From UBA1181 sp045601045 (lineage in GTDB: Bacteria; Bacteroidota; Bacteroidia; Bacteroidales; Paludibacteraceae), in NCBI GenBank assembly GCA_045601045.1, contig JAZRZA010000072.1:30946-94945 (forward strand): a stretch of DNA of 64,000 nucleotides, read 5' to 3'. Made by a program: the position numbers and the translations under genes. Of the stretch, positions 9,079-17,732 are shown one piece after another. Numbering within the stretch: position 1 is the stretch's first letter; every line of letters begins with the position of its first letter. The notes beneath the pieces are model-generated. The model did not search any database, was not told the DNA's origin, and was given only the letters and a program-made list of their open reading frames with translations.

Positions 9079-9852
9079 ATGAACTTATTTGAGTTACCAA
9101 CATTTAATACATTTTTGATGATCATGACGATCATCGCCGTAATCGTATTCATCGCCCTATATTTTGTGGATGCCGGCTATGGCATCATGTTCAATAAAAA
9201 ATGGGGATTGTCTGTGAACAATAAGTTGGGTTGGGTATTGATGGAGGCACCCGTATTCTTCGTGATGACCGCATGCTGGTGGTTCTCCGAGCGTACCTTC
9301 GCCATCACTCCCCTCGTGTTTTTCTTGCTATTCCAAACACACTATTTCCAACGCTCGTTCATTTTCCCATTTATGATCAGCGGAAATAGCCGTATGCCTA
9401 TCTCAATCATGATGATGGGTGTCATCTTTAACACATTGAACGGATTGATGCAGGGCGGATGGATTTTCTATGTCTCCCCAGCGGATATGTACACCAGCGA
9501 TTGGTTGACTACCCCTCAATTCATTATAGGAACAATCATCTTTATAGTCGGAATGGGCATCAATCTCCACTCCGACCATATCATCCGTCACTTGCGTCAA
9601 CCAGGCGACAAAAACCACTACTTGCCCAAGGGCGGCATGTATGATTATGTAACCTCCGCCAACTATTTCGGAGAGTTGACAGAGTGGGTCGGCTTCGCCA
9701 TCCTCACCTGGTCGTGGGCTGGTTTCGTCTTTGCGTTCTGGACTTTCGCCAACCTTACCCCAAGGGCGCACACAATTCACAAGAAATATAAGGCGATGTT
9801 CCCTGAAATGGCTCAATTGAAGCTCAAGAGGATCATTCCTTTCGTATATTAA
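9079..9852 (+). CDS. Steroid 5-alpha-reductase-like membrane protein (3-oxo-5-alpha-steroid 4-dehydrogenase family)
   Basis: 257-residue polytopic membrane protein with about six hydrophobic segments. The C-terminal half carries the family hallmark: NLHSDHIIRHLR, then NHYLPKGGMYDYVTSANYFGE, then EWVGFAI, and TFANLTPRAHTIHKKYK near the end. These match the 3-oxo-5-alpha-steroid 4-dehydrogenase C-terminal domain, where NADPH reduces the delta-4 double bond of 3-oxo-steroids. The gene sits 42 bp upstream of an old-yellow-enzyme homologue on the same strand, and a patatin gene follows 4 bp after that, so the three look like an operon. Bacterial members can act on bile-acid or sterol intermediates, but an endogenous lipid substrate is equally possible. 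The family call is strong; the substrate is inferred. Confidence 0.85.
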   Translation: MNLFELPTFNTFLMIMTIIAVIVFIALYFVDAGYGIMFNKKWGLSVNNKLGWVLMEAPVFFVMTACWWFSERTFAITPLVFFLLFQTHYFQRSFIFPFMISGNSRMPISIMMMGVIFNTLNGLMQGGWIFYVSPADMYTSDWLTTPQFIIGTIIFIVGMGINLHSDHIIRHLRQPGDKNHYLPKGGMYDYVTSANYFGELTEWVGFAILTWSWAGFVFAFWTFANLTPRAHTIHKKYKAMFPEMAQLKLKRIIPFVY

Positions 9853-9894
9853 GAGATTTTAGAAAAAGTATAACGCTTATTAGAAATTACGGAG

Positions 9895-11136
9895 ATGTCA
9901 AATACACCACTATTCACGCCCGGAAAAATCGGGCCTTTGACTCTTAGAAACAGAACCATCCGTTCTGCCGCGTTCGAGGGAATGTGCCCAGGAAACGCAC
10001 CCTCACAAATGTTGCACGATTATCATGTATCCGTAGCGGCAGGTGGCGTCGGAATGACTACATTAGCCTACTCCGCCATCCAACAGAGCGGACTCTCCTT
10101 CCCTCACCAATTGTGGTTGAACAAGGAGAATATACCAGCATTGAAGAAGATTACAGATGCCATTCACAAAGAAGGTGCCGCAGCAAGTATCCAAATCGGA
10201 CACTGCGGAAATATGTCCCACCGTTCTATTTGTGGATGCACACCTATTTCAGCATCCACAGGATTCAACCTTTACTCTCCTACCTTTGTGAGAGGAATGA
10301 GAAAGGATGAAATTGAGGAGAGCGCGAAGGCTTTCGGCGAAGGCGTGAACCTTGCTAGAGAGGCTGGATTCGACGCGATCGAACTTCATGCGGGCCATGG
10401 TTACTTGATTAGCCAATTCCTCTCCCCTTCCACCAATCATAGAAAGGATGAATTTGGCGGATCCTTGGAGAATAGAGCACGCTTCATGAAGATGTCCATG
10501 GACCATGTGATGAGTGCAGCAAAAGACGATATGGCCGTTTTGGTCAAAATGAATATGCGTGACTGCTGCCGCAAAGGTATGGAGATCGACGAGAGCATCG
10601 AGGTAGCCAAAATGTTGGAGCAAAGCGGTGCGCACTGTTTGGTTTTGAGTAGCGGTTTCGTAAGCAGCGCGCCAATGGATGTGATGCGCGGCGCCATGCC
10701 GTTCCGTACCATGAGCTACTATATGCAAAGCTGGTTGATGCGTACATTGGTTCGCATCGGAGGTCGTTTCATGGTTCCTACCGTACCATTCAAGGAGGCA
10801 TACTTCTTGGAGGACGCATTGAAGTTCCGCGAGGCGGTGAAGATGCCTTTGTGCTACATCGGAGGCTTGATCTCAAGAGAGAAGATCGACGAAGTGTTAA
10901 ATGATGGTTTCGAGTTCGTGGCGATGGCCCGTGCATTGCTCAACAACCCTCACTTCGTAAACGACATGAAGGATGACGAGAAGGCTCGTGTGGCTTGCGA
11001 CCATGCGAACTACTGCATCGGCCGTATGTATTCCCGGGAGATGGCATGTCACAAATGTTTGCTCAAAGAGGGCAAGGAGACCATTCCTCAATCCCTTTTG
11101 GATGAATTAGAGGCAAACCATAAGAAGGGTTACTAA
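9895..11136 (+). CDS. NADH:flavin oxidoreductase, old yellow enzyme family (possible steroid/enoate reductase)
   Basis: 413-residue single-domain FMN barrel. Visible family features are LFTPGKIGPLTLRNRTIRSA at the N terminus, IQIGHCGNMS, the catalytic region DAIELHAGHGYLISQFLSP, NHRKDEFGGSLENRARF, and the phosphate-binding GFEFVAMARALLNNP near the C terminus. It lacks the second FAD/NAD half found in long dienoyl-CoA-reductase-type relatives such as BaiCD. The C terminus keeps a cysteine-rich stretch (C-x6-C-x10-C-x2-C) where longer relatives bind a 4Fe-4S cluster. It lies between the 5-alpha-reductase-like gene (42 bp upstream) and a patatin gene (4 bp downstream). Gut Bacteroidota are known to pair such reductases as 5-alpha- and 5-beta-reductases for 3-oxo-delta-4 bile acids; applying that here is inference. 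Confidence 0.85.
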   Translation: MSNTPLFTPGKIGPLTLRNRTIRSAAFEGMCPGNAPSQMLHDYHVSVAAGGVGMTTLAYSAIQQSGLSFPHQLWLNKENIPALKKITDAIHKEGAAASIQIGHCGNMSHRSICGCTPISASTGFNLYSPTFVRGMRKDEIEESAKAFGEGVNLAREAGFDAIELHAGHGYLISQFLSPSTNHRKDEFGGSLENRARFMKMSMDHVMSAAKDDMAVLVKMNMRDCCRKGMEIDESIEVAKMLEQSGAHCLVLSSGFVSSAPMDVMRGAMPFRTMSYYMQSWLMRTLVRIGGRFMVPTVPFKEAYFLEDALKFREAVKMPLCYIGGLISREKIDEVLNDGFEFVAMARALLNNPHFVNDMKDDEKARVACDHANYCIGRMYSREMACHKCLLKEGKETIPQSLLDELEANHKKGY

Positions 11137-11140
11137 TTAT

Positions 11141-11962
11141 ATGTATCAGGGGTATAAAATCGGTTTGGCTTTAAGCGGAGGCGGTGCGAAAGGGATTGCC
11201 CATTTGGGTGTCTTCAAAGCATTGGAAGAGCGCGGAATTGTGGTGGACCACATATCAGGCGTAAGCGCTGGAGCGATCATGGGAGCCCTCTATGCGGATG
11301 GCAACACCCCCGAGGATATCTGTAAATTCATAAAAAAGAGTAATCTGTACCGAATGGTGTCGCTCACCATGCCCACCAACGGCGGATTTACCCAGATGGA
11401 TCAATTCGGATCTTTCATAAAGAAGAAATTGAAAGCAAAGACTTTCGGTGAGTTGAGGATTCCGTTGGTGGTCAACGCCGCGGAACTCACCTCTGGAAAG
11501 AATGTCTATTTCGAAGAGGGAAATCTGATAGAGGGAATTATGGCCTCCGCCAATGTCCCTATCTTTTTCCGCCCGATGAAGATTGGTAACAAGCAATACG
11601 TCGATGGCGGAATCTTTTGCAATCTACCGGTATCAGTTCTGCGTAGAAAAGGTTGCCAGATTATCATTGGCGTCCATGTGAATCCTATTACCCATGAGGA
11701 TGGTTTCGATGGCCTATTCAACGTCTCGGAACGCGTCTTTCACTTAGCGGTGAACGGCAATACCGTTAGCCAAAAAAGAGACTGCGATATCGTAATCGAG
11801 ACGCGCGAAGCCCAAAAATATGGAATGTTTGACGCCTCGAAAGCGGAAGAAATCTTCCAAATCGGTTATGATGCGGCCAACAAAGTGTTGGATGAGGTAG
11901 ATTGGGATGAGGTGAAAACAGCAGTCAGAATAACCAATGGTTTCAGACCTTTTATGGGATGA
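11141..11962 (+). CDS. Patatin-like phospholipase (RssA-type, cytoplasmic)
   Basis: 273 residues with no signal peptide. The oxyanion motif is LSGGGAKGIAHLG (residues ~11-23), the nucleophile elbow is GVSAG (Ser ~44), and the catalytic Asp lies in VDGGIF (~157). This Ser-Asp dyad set predicts a lipid acyl hydrolase. It starts 4 bp after the old-yellow-enzyme gene, so they are probably co-transcribed. The substrate is unknown. A second patatin gene at 30970 differs by having a signal peptide and an outer-membrane barrel. The start ATG is fixed by the short gap and by the motif lying close to the N terminus. Confidence 0.9.
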   Translation: MYQGYKIGLALSGGGAKGIAHLGVFKALEERGIVVDHISGVSAGAIMGALYADGNTPEDICKFIKKSNLYRMVSLTMPTNGGFTQMDQFGSFIKKKLKAKTFGELRIPLVVNAAELTSGKNVYFEEGNLIEGIMASANVPIFFRPMKIGNKQYVDGGIFCNLPVSVLRRKGCQIIIGVHVNPITHEDGFDGLFNVSERVFHLAVNGNTVSQKRDCDIVIETREAQKYGMFDASKAEEIFQIGYDAANKVLDEVDWDEVKTAVRITNGFRPFMG

Positions 11963-11990
11963 TAAATAGATTAGATTAGGTCATAATACG

Positions 11991-12020
11991 AAAAAAGCGA
12001 TGTGTTAGCATCGCTTTTTT
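11991..12020. terminator. Bidirectional terminator between the patatin gene and maf
   Basis: AAAAAAGCGATG - TGTTAG - CATCGCTTTTTT stem, symmetrical with T runs on both strands, between two convergent genes. Confidence 0.88.
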
Positions 12021-12024
12021 ATTT

Positions 12025-12603
12025 CTATTGGTCAAATTCCTTCAGAACTTGGTAGAGCCGATGTACAGGCAATCCCATGATGTTGTAGAAACTGCCATCG
12101 ATGCGTTCCACCGCCACATAGCCAATCCACTCTTGTACGCCATACGAACCCGCTTTGTCGAAGGGTTTGTATTGGTCAATATAGAACGTTATCTCATCTT
12201 GTGAAAGCGACGAAAAGGTTACATCCGCGCGGTCCACAAAGCAGACCTCTTTCTCTTTACTCTTCACACATACGCCCGTATAGACACGATGGGTGTTTCC
12301 CGCTAATTTTCCGAGCATTTCAATTGCCTCTTCCCTATTCTTGGGCTTTCCCATCACTTCTCCTTCCAACCAGACAATCGTGTCGGCGGTGATGATCAGC
12401 GTTTTGTCATCCAATAAGGATTGATAAGCGTAGGCCTTCTGTTTCGCTAAATACATTGGGATATCTCCCTCTTTCAAGGTATCTGGATAATTCTCCTCCA
12501 ATCCTTTGATGGTCTTCACTTCGAAATTGACCTCCAACCCAGCTAACAACTCTTTTCTACGAGGTGAGTTGGATGCCAATATAACATTATATTTTTGTAG
12601 CAT
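12025..12603 (-). CDS. maf: Maf-like nucleoside triphosphate pyrophosphatase
   Basis: 192 residues, the usual Maf length. The N-terminal LASNSPRRKELLAGL signature and the ADTIVWLEGEVMGKPKNREEA segment with the conserved Asp/Glu/Lys are intact. This pattern belongs to the dTTP/UTP pyrophosphatase branch (YhdE type), which removes non-canonical or excess nucleotides in the cytoplasm. It is a single gene, convergent with the patatin gene and divergent from the helicase at 12732; the 128-bp gap to the helicase should hold both promoters. Substrate preference is by family resemblance. Confidence 0.93.
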   Translation of the reverse strand: MLQKYNVILASNSPRRKELLAGLEVNFEVKTIKGLEENYPDTLKEGDIPMYLAKQKAYAYQSLLDDKTLIITADTIVWLEGEVMGKPKNREEAIEMLGKLAGNTHRVYTGVCVKSKEKEVCFVDRADVTFSSLSQDEITFYIDQYKPFDKAGSYGVQEWIGYVAVERIDGSFYNIMGLPVHRLYQVLKEFDQ

Positions 12604-12731
12604 TATATTGTTATATTGTTAAGAAATTCACTTATGCAAAGATAGTGAAGAATGATGAATTAACGGTTATTTCGCACTAGATTGCGACTCATTTTTTTGT
12701 ATATTCGCATGATAATAACGAGGAAGGTTTT

Positions 12732-15089
12732 ATGGAAGCGATATTGAGTCAACTAAATGAAAATCAGAGGAATGCGGTGCAGTATAATGAGGGACCATCT
12801 TTGGTGGTCGCAGGTGCGGGATCAGGAAAAACCCGGGTTTTGACCTACAAGATCGCTTATCTGCTTAAAAACGGATTTGAACCCAACCGAATCTTAGCAT
12901 TGACATTCACCAACAAAGCGGCCAAAGAGATGAAGAGCCGTATTGACAACATTGTTGGCGAAGGGGTGTCGCGTCGCTTGTGGATGGGTACATTCCACTC
13001 TGTTTTCGCCAAAATACTTCGTCAGCAAGCTGAAAAAATTGGTTACACCCCCTCCTTTTCCATCTACGACACCTCCGACTCCAAGAGTCTTCTAAAAAGC
13101 ATTGTCAAGGAGATGGAGTTGGACGAGAAAAATTATACGCCCAAGAAAGTATTGTCCCGTATTTCCCATTTAAAAAATAGGTTGATCACCCCTGATATAT
13201 ACAGAAACAGGCCTGAATTGCGACAGGAAGATTTGACCCAAAAGATTCCTCGCCTTTCCGATATTTATTCAGCCTATTTCGCGCGATGCTACAAGGCATC
13301 CGCAATGGATTTTGACGATATTCTACTCTATATCAATATCTTATTCAGAGATTTTCCCGAAATTTTGGATATTTACCAAGATTGGTTTGACTATATCTTG
13401 GTGGATGAGTACCAAGACACCAATTTCGCGCAGCATCTGGTTGTGAAGAAGTTGGCAGAGAAGCACCATCGTGTGTGTGTGGTGGGTGACGACGCGCAAA
13501 GTATCTATTCTTTCCGTGGCGCAAATATTGAGAATATCATCAATTTCCAGAAGGTATACCCAGAGAGCAAAGTATTCAAATTGGAACGCAACTACCGCTC
13601 TACCCCGAATATCGTGAAGGTGGCCAATTCGCTTATCTCCAAGAATAAAAAGCAGTTGCAGAAGAATGTCTACTCCGAGGAGGCGGAAGGCAGCAAGGTG
13701 AAGGTGATCAGTTCCTATTCTGATATTGACGAAGCGAATATCATCGCCTCGCAAATCAAATCCTTCCTCTCTTCCCGCCAATACAAATGCCAGGATCTGG
13801 CGATTCTTTACCGTACCAACTCACAGTCTCGCGTCTTTGAGGAGGCTTTACGTAAACGCTCCATCCCTTATGTCATCCACGGCGGAAGATCCTTCTACGA
13901 CCGTAAGGAGATCAAGGATGTATTGGCTTACATCCGTCTGGTCTTGAATCCCTCGGATGAGGAGGCGTTTAGACGTATTATCAACTATCCGACCAGAGGT
14001 ATCGGAGACACGACTGTCGCGAAATTGTCTGATACGGCTCTGACCCAAGGTGTTTCCTGTTGGGAAGTGGTCTGCGACCCTTTGAAATACAACCTTCCGG
14101 TGAATGCGGGGACTGCGAATAAGCTCGCAAAATTCAAAGGCATTATCCATTCGCTATCGGAAATCGTCGAAGAATCAGGCGCTTACGAATTTGCGAAGCG
14201 AGTGATTATCGATTCAGGCATCCGCGCTGATTTGGAGGGTGATCGTAGCGTGGAAGGTATGAGCAAATTAGAAAATTTGGATGAGTTGCTAAATAGTATT
14301 CACGAATTCTGTGAGTCCAGGAAAGAGGAATCGGGAGAGACGAACATCCCAATTTCCGAATTTATGCAAATGGTGTCGTTGATCTCGGATTTGGATGATG
14401 AGGAGGATGGCGACAATGATAAAGTGACCTTGATGACGGTACATTCAGCCAAAGGTTTGGAGTTTAAGAATGTCTTCATTGTCGGTGTGGAAGAGGAACT
14501 CTTCCCATCTTCTATGTCTTTGATGAGCGACGAGGGAGTTGAAGAGGAACGCAGGCTATTCTATGTGGCGATTACCCGTGCTGAAGAAAACTGTTTTATC
14601 AGTTACGCCCAAAGCAGATTCCGTAATGGCACCACCAACTCAACCATGCCAAGCCGTTTTATCAAGGACATCGATGCGGAACTCTTGGATCTGCCGTCTG
14701 ATTACAGCGCCAAACCCAAGAACAGCAGAGCCTCCTCTTGGAATGACGATTTCTACCCAACCTCATTTGGAGGCGGAAAAGGTTGGCGCAATCGTACTGT
14801 GGATGAGGGAAACGACGTTCTCTCCAAACCAACTCCTTTCGTGGCGCCAAGAAGGTTAAAAGCGTTGGACAAGCCAACACCCTCCACAACAACGACATCC
14901 ACCTCTCCTACCACTTCCGTAGAAGGTATTGAGGTCGGCTGCTGGGTGGAGCATGAAAAGTTCGGAAGAGGAACTGTAATCGCTATAGATGGCAGTGGTA
15001 CGGATGCGAGATTAACCATTAATTTCCACAATGAAGGCGAGAAAAAGATTCTCTTCAAATATGCCAGACTCAAAAATCTAGGAAAGTGA
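12732..15089 (+). CDS. pcrA: UvrD/PcrA-type ATP-dependent DNA helicase
   Basis: Superfamily 1A 3'-5' helicase of 785 residues. Walker A is AGAGSGKT (residues 27-34), motif Ia TFTNKAAKEM, the DExx motif is ILVDEYQDTN, followed by VVGDDAQSIYSFRGA, then RNYRSTPNI, TVHSAKGLEFKNVF and EERRLFYVAITRA. All helicase motifs are intact. The C-terminal tail (~residues 735-785: GCWVEHEKFGRGTVIAIDG ... ILFKYARLKNL) is the PcrA/UvrD Tudor-like domain that contacts RNA polymerase. Expected roles are nucleotide excision repair, clearing of RecA filaments and transcription-coupled repair. The ORF starts at ATG 12732 after an AT-rich leader. uvrD and pcrA are names for the same group, and the symbol choice is conventional. 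Confidence 0.95.
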   Translation: MEAILSQLNENQRNAVQYNEGPSLVVAGAGSGKTRVLTYKIAYLLKNGFEPNRILALTFTNKAAKEMKSRIDNIVGEGVSRRLWMGTFHSVFAKILRQQAEKIGYTPSFSIYDTSDSKSLLKSIVKEMELDEKNYTPKKVLSRISHLKNRLITPDIYRNRPELRQEDLTQKIPRLSDIYSAYFARCYKASAMDFDDILLYINILFRDFPEILDIYQDWFDYILVDEYQDTNFAQHLVVKKLAEKHHRVCVVGDDAQSIYSFRGANIENIINFQKVYPESKVFKLERNYRSTPNIVKVANSLISKNKKQLQKNVYSEEAEGSKVKVISSYSDIDEANIIASQIKSFLSSRQYKCQDLAILYRTNSQSRVFEEALRKRSIPYVIHGGRSFYDRKEIKDVLAYIRLVLNPSDEEAFRRIINYPTRGIGDTTVAKLSDTALTQGVSCWEVVCDPLKYNLPVNAGTANKLAKFKGIIHSLSEIVEESGAYEFAKRVIIDSGIRADLEGDRSVEGMSKLENLDELLNSIHEFCESRKEESGETNIPISEFMQMVSLISDLDDEEDGDNDKVTLMTVHSAKGLEFKNVFIVGVEEELFPSSMSLMSDEGVEEERRLFYVAITRAEENCFISYAQSRFRNGTTNSTMPSRFIKDIDAELLDLPSDYSAKPKNSRASSWNDDFYPTSFGGGKGWRNRTVDEGNDVLSKPTPFVAPRRLKALDKPTPSTTTTSTSPTTSVEGIEVGCWVEHEKFGRGTVIAIDGSGTDARLTINFHNEGEKKILFKYARLKNLGK

Positions 15090-15157
15090 TTTCGCTACAG
15101 AAGATGATATTTTGTCAGACTGTAGCGAGAAATCTTGCGTCAATGTGTCGTATTCCG

Positions 15158-15188
15158 TGCCATTCTGTCTTATTGTGTGACAATGGCA
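15158..15188. promoter_or_regulatory. Inverted repeat upstream of grpE-dnaJ, candidate stress operator
   Basis: TGCCATTCTGTC (15158-15169) and TGACAATGGCA (15178-15188) form a dyad centred 70 bp upstream of the grpE start. It is not the CIRCE element. Its position suggests a regulatory site for the chaperone operon, but the regulator is not identified. Confidence 0.4.
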
Positions 15189-15241
15189 ATGTTTTTGATA
15201 GTGAATAAATAGTATTAATAGGAAATAACAATTAATCTATA

Positions 15242-15817
15242 ATGGAAGAAAATTCAACAATGGAAAATCAATCTCAACAAGTTGAGAACGAAGAGGTGAA
15301 GAGTAACGAAGCGGTTGAAGGAACAGAGGCTACAGCCAAGTCGTCAGAAGTTTCGCAAACACCGGAAGATAGAATCAAGGAGTTGGAGGAGAAATGCGCA
15401 AAGCAACACGACGAGTACATTCGTTTGTATGCTGACTTCGAGAATTTCCGAAAGCAATCTTTGAAAGCTAAGGCTGAATTGATCAAGTCGGCAGGCGAAG
15501 GCATATTTGCCAATATTCTTCCTTTGGTGGATGATTTCGAGCGTGCGATAAACGCAATGGAGAATGCCACAGAGGTTGCGTCCGTAAAAGAGGGAGTTGA
15601 TCTGATTTATAATAAGTTCAATTCATTTTTGGCTCAAAACGGTGTGACCCCCATTGATACGAAAGATGCGGATTTCAATGTAGATTTCCATGAGGCGATC
15701 ACAATGATCCCCGCACCGACAGAAGAGCAAAAAGGTAAAGTAATCGAATGCGTCCAAACGGGTTATATGTTGAAAGACAAGGTGCTTCGATTCTCAAAAG
15801 TTGTTGTAGGACAATAA
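15242..15817 (+). CDS. grpE: GrpE nucleotide exchange factor
   Basis: 191-residue co-chaperone that drives ADP release from DnaK. There is an acidic, Gln/Glu-rich disordered N terminus (to ~residue 45), then a long coiled coil (KELEEKCAKQHDEYIRLYADFENFRKQ and following; ~45-90), then the four-helix and beta-wing portion with the conserved ILPLVDDFERAI and the C-terminal GYMLKDKVLRFSKVVVGQ. dnaJ follows 10 bp downstream, so grpE-dnaJ is an operon; dnaK is not in the window. A second in-frame Met at codon 7 could also start translation. Upstream lies an inverted repeat (15158-15188) that may control heat induction. Confidence 0.96.
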   Translation: MEENSTMENQSQQVENEEVKSNEAVEGTEATAKSSEVSQTPEDRIKELEEKCAKQHDEYIRLYADFENFRKQSLKAKAELIKSAGEGIFANILPLVDDFERAINAMENATEVASVKEGVDLIYNKFNSFLAQNGVTPIDTKDADFNVDFHEAITMIPAPTEEQKGKVIECVQTGYMLKDKVLRFSKVVVGQ

Positions 15818-15827
15818 TTAAATTATT

Positions 15828-16982
15828 ATGGCAAAGAGAGATTACTACGAAGTGTTAGAGGTCTCCAAAGACGCTTCCGCGGATGAGATAAAGAAGGCTT
15901 ACCGTAAGTTGGCCATCAAATATCACCCTGATAAAAATCCTGGAGATAAAGAGGCGGAAGAGAAGTTTAAGGAGGCAGCTGAGGCATACGATGTATTGAG
16001 CGATCCACAAAAGAAGGAGCGCTACGACCGTTATGGCCATGCGGGAATGGATGGTTTCGGCGGTGGCGGAGGCTTTGGTGGCTTCGGCGGAGGAATGTCT
16101 ATGGAGGACATTTTCTCGCAATTCGGAAATATATTTGGCGGTCATTTTGGCGGAGGCTTTGGTGGCTTTGGCGGAGGTGGCGGTGGCCAACGCGTCCGAA
16201 AGGGTTCCGACCTACGCGTGCGCGTAAAGGTTTCTTTGAAGGATGTCGCCAATGGTGTAGAGAAAAAATTAAAGGTAAAACGATACGTAAAGTGTGCCGC
16301 TTGTAATGGTACGGGCGGCGAGGATAAAGATTCAGTCGCAAAGTGTAATCAATGTGGCGGATCTGGTGTTGTGAACCGTGTGGTGAACTCCATTTTCGGT
16401 GCTATGCAGACGCAAAGCGAATGTCCAAGCTGCCAAGGTTTGGGTACAACCATCACCAAGAAATGTCGCCATTGTGGCGGACAAGGCGTCGTACAAGAGG
16501 AAGAGGTTATCTCTGTAAAGATCCCTGCAGGTGTGGCCGAAGGAATGCAGTTGAATGTTAAGGGCAAAGGTAACGCCGTTCGAAACGGTATAGATGGCAA
16601 TCTATATGTCTTGGTGGAGGAAGAGGCTGACAGCGAGTTGATCCGTGATGAGAACGACTTGATATACAATGCGTTGTTCTCTATTCCATTGCTTGTAAAC
16701 GGAGGTACAGTAGAGATTCCTTCTGTAGATTCGAAAGTGAAGGTAAAGATTGATGCAGGTACACAACCTGGAAAAGTGTTGCGTTTGAAAGGTAAAGGAC
16801 TTCCTTCGCTCAATGGCTATGGAAATGGCGATTTATTGGTGAATATAGGCGTCTATATACCTGAAAATCTCACCAAAGACGAGAAAAAGATCTTTGAAGA
16901 GCTCAGCAAATCAGAGAATATGCTCCCTTCAGAGAATGCCAAGAAGAGTTTCTTGGCAAGATTTAAGAATATGTTTAGTTAA
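15828..16982 (+). CDS. dnaJ: Chaperone protein DnaJ
   Basis: 384-residue type I Hsp40. The J domain occupies residues 1-70 with the HPD motif in KYHPDKNPG. A Gly/Phe-rich linker (about 75-125) is followed by four CxxCxGxG zinc repeats (CAACNGTG, CNQCGGSG, CPSCQGLG, CRHCGGQG; about 155-225) and the C-terminal substrate-binding beta domains. It stimulates DnaK ATPase and delivers unfolded clients. It is the second gene of the grpE operon. Its last 8 bp overlap the end of the convergent HTH gene, so no terminator separates the two. Confidence 0.97.
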   Translation: MAKRDYYEVLEVSKDASADEIKKAYRKLAIKYHPDKNPGDKEAEEKFKEAAEAYDVLSDPQKKERYDRYGHAGMDGFGGGGGFGGFGGGMSMEDIFSQFGNIFGGHFGGGFGGFGGGGGGQRVRKGSDLRVRVKVSLKDVANGVEKKLKVKRYVKCAACNGTGGEDKDSVAKCNQCGGSGVVNRVVNSIFGAMQTQSECPSCQGLGTTITKKCRHCGGQGVVQEEEVISVKIPAGVAEGMQLNVKGKGNAVRNGIDGNLYVLVEEEADSELIRDENDLIYNALFSIPLLVNGGTVEIPSVDSKVKVKIDAGTQPGKVLRLKGKGLPSLNGYGNGDLLVNIGVYIPENLTKDEKKIFEELSKSENMLPSENAKKSFLARFKNMFS

Positions 16983-17709
16983 TGTTTAATTGAGCGCCGT
17001 ATTCTTCATAAGATCCATCTGAATAGAATACGATAATCTTTTTAACCTTACGAGGAGGAATTGGCTGTTCAGCCGGTTTCTCCTCTCTTTTTTCCATCAT
17101 GGGTTGTCCCATAGGCATCTGTGGCACATTGCCATAAGGCATATTAGGGTAATATGGATTATAATAGGGATTATATGCGTTATTAGGAATGTTATTGATC
17201 TGTTGTTGGATCGGTTGGTTATCTGCCACAGCAGGTTGAGGAGTTGGTTGTGGCGCTTGCTGTGGTTTGGGTTGTTCAGGAGCAGCGTCAGCTCCAACTG
17301 GAGTTTGGTCAACCGACGGCGCGTCTTGCGATGAGATTTGATCCGCGACCAATTCATTAGATTTCGTATCAGAATTTAACTCGTTTTCCTTGCGATTTTC
17401 CGGTGTAGATACAGGATATTCAGGAAATAACGATTGCTGAACAGGATGCATAACCCGTTTTTGGGTATTATCTTCCTTATTTTCAATTATTTCCGACGCA
17501 TTTCTGTGCATCATGCCTTTTCCAAGAATAAGCCAATCTGAATTAATATCTCTAAATTGGTCAAGAATTCGTTGTGCCAACTTCAAACTTGGTTCATTTC
17601 TGCCACTTAATATATGTGTAATCGCAGAAGGTTGCACACCAATGAGGTTAGCGAACTGAGAATTGGTCAGATTTTCGTTTTCAATTATTTTAGCAATACG
17701 ATTTTTCAT
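16975..17709 (-). CDS. XRE-type helix-turn-helix regulator with Pro/Gln/Asn/Tyr-rich tail
   Basis: 244 residues. The first ~62 form a lambda-repressor-like HTH (NSQFANLIGVQPSAITHILSGRNEPS with the recognition helix near QPSAITHIL), followed by a conserved-looking INSDWLILGKGMMH. Residues ~65-130 are polar, ~135-215 are very rich in P, Q, N, Y and M (repeated NPYYNPYYPNMPYG-like runs), and the last ~20 residues end in a charged patch and KKIIVFYSDGSYEEYG. No catalytic or ligand-binding domain is seen. It overlaps the dnaJ 3' end by 8 bp, convergent. Directly upstream are four dyads of type TTTACAAATGTAA within 130 bp, so autoregulation through these is likely. Function beyond DNA binding is not known. 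Confidence 0.85.
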   Translation of the reverse strand: MKNRIAKIIENENLTNSQFANLIGVQPSAITHILSGRNEPSLKLAQRILDQFRDINSDWLILGKGMMHRNASEIIENKEDNTQKRVMHPVQQSLFPEYPVSTPENRKENELNSDTKSNELVADQISSQDAPSVDQTPVGADAAPEQPKPQQAPQPTPQPAVADNQPIQQQINNIPNNAYNPYYNPYYPNMPYGNVPQMPMGQPMMEKREEKPAEQPIPPRKVKKIIVFYSDGSYEEYGAQLNIN

Positions 17710-17732
17710 ATTTAATATTGTAAAATCTTTGG

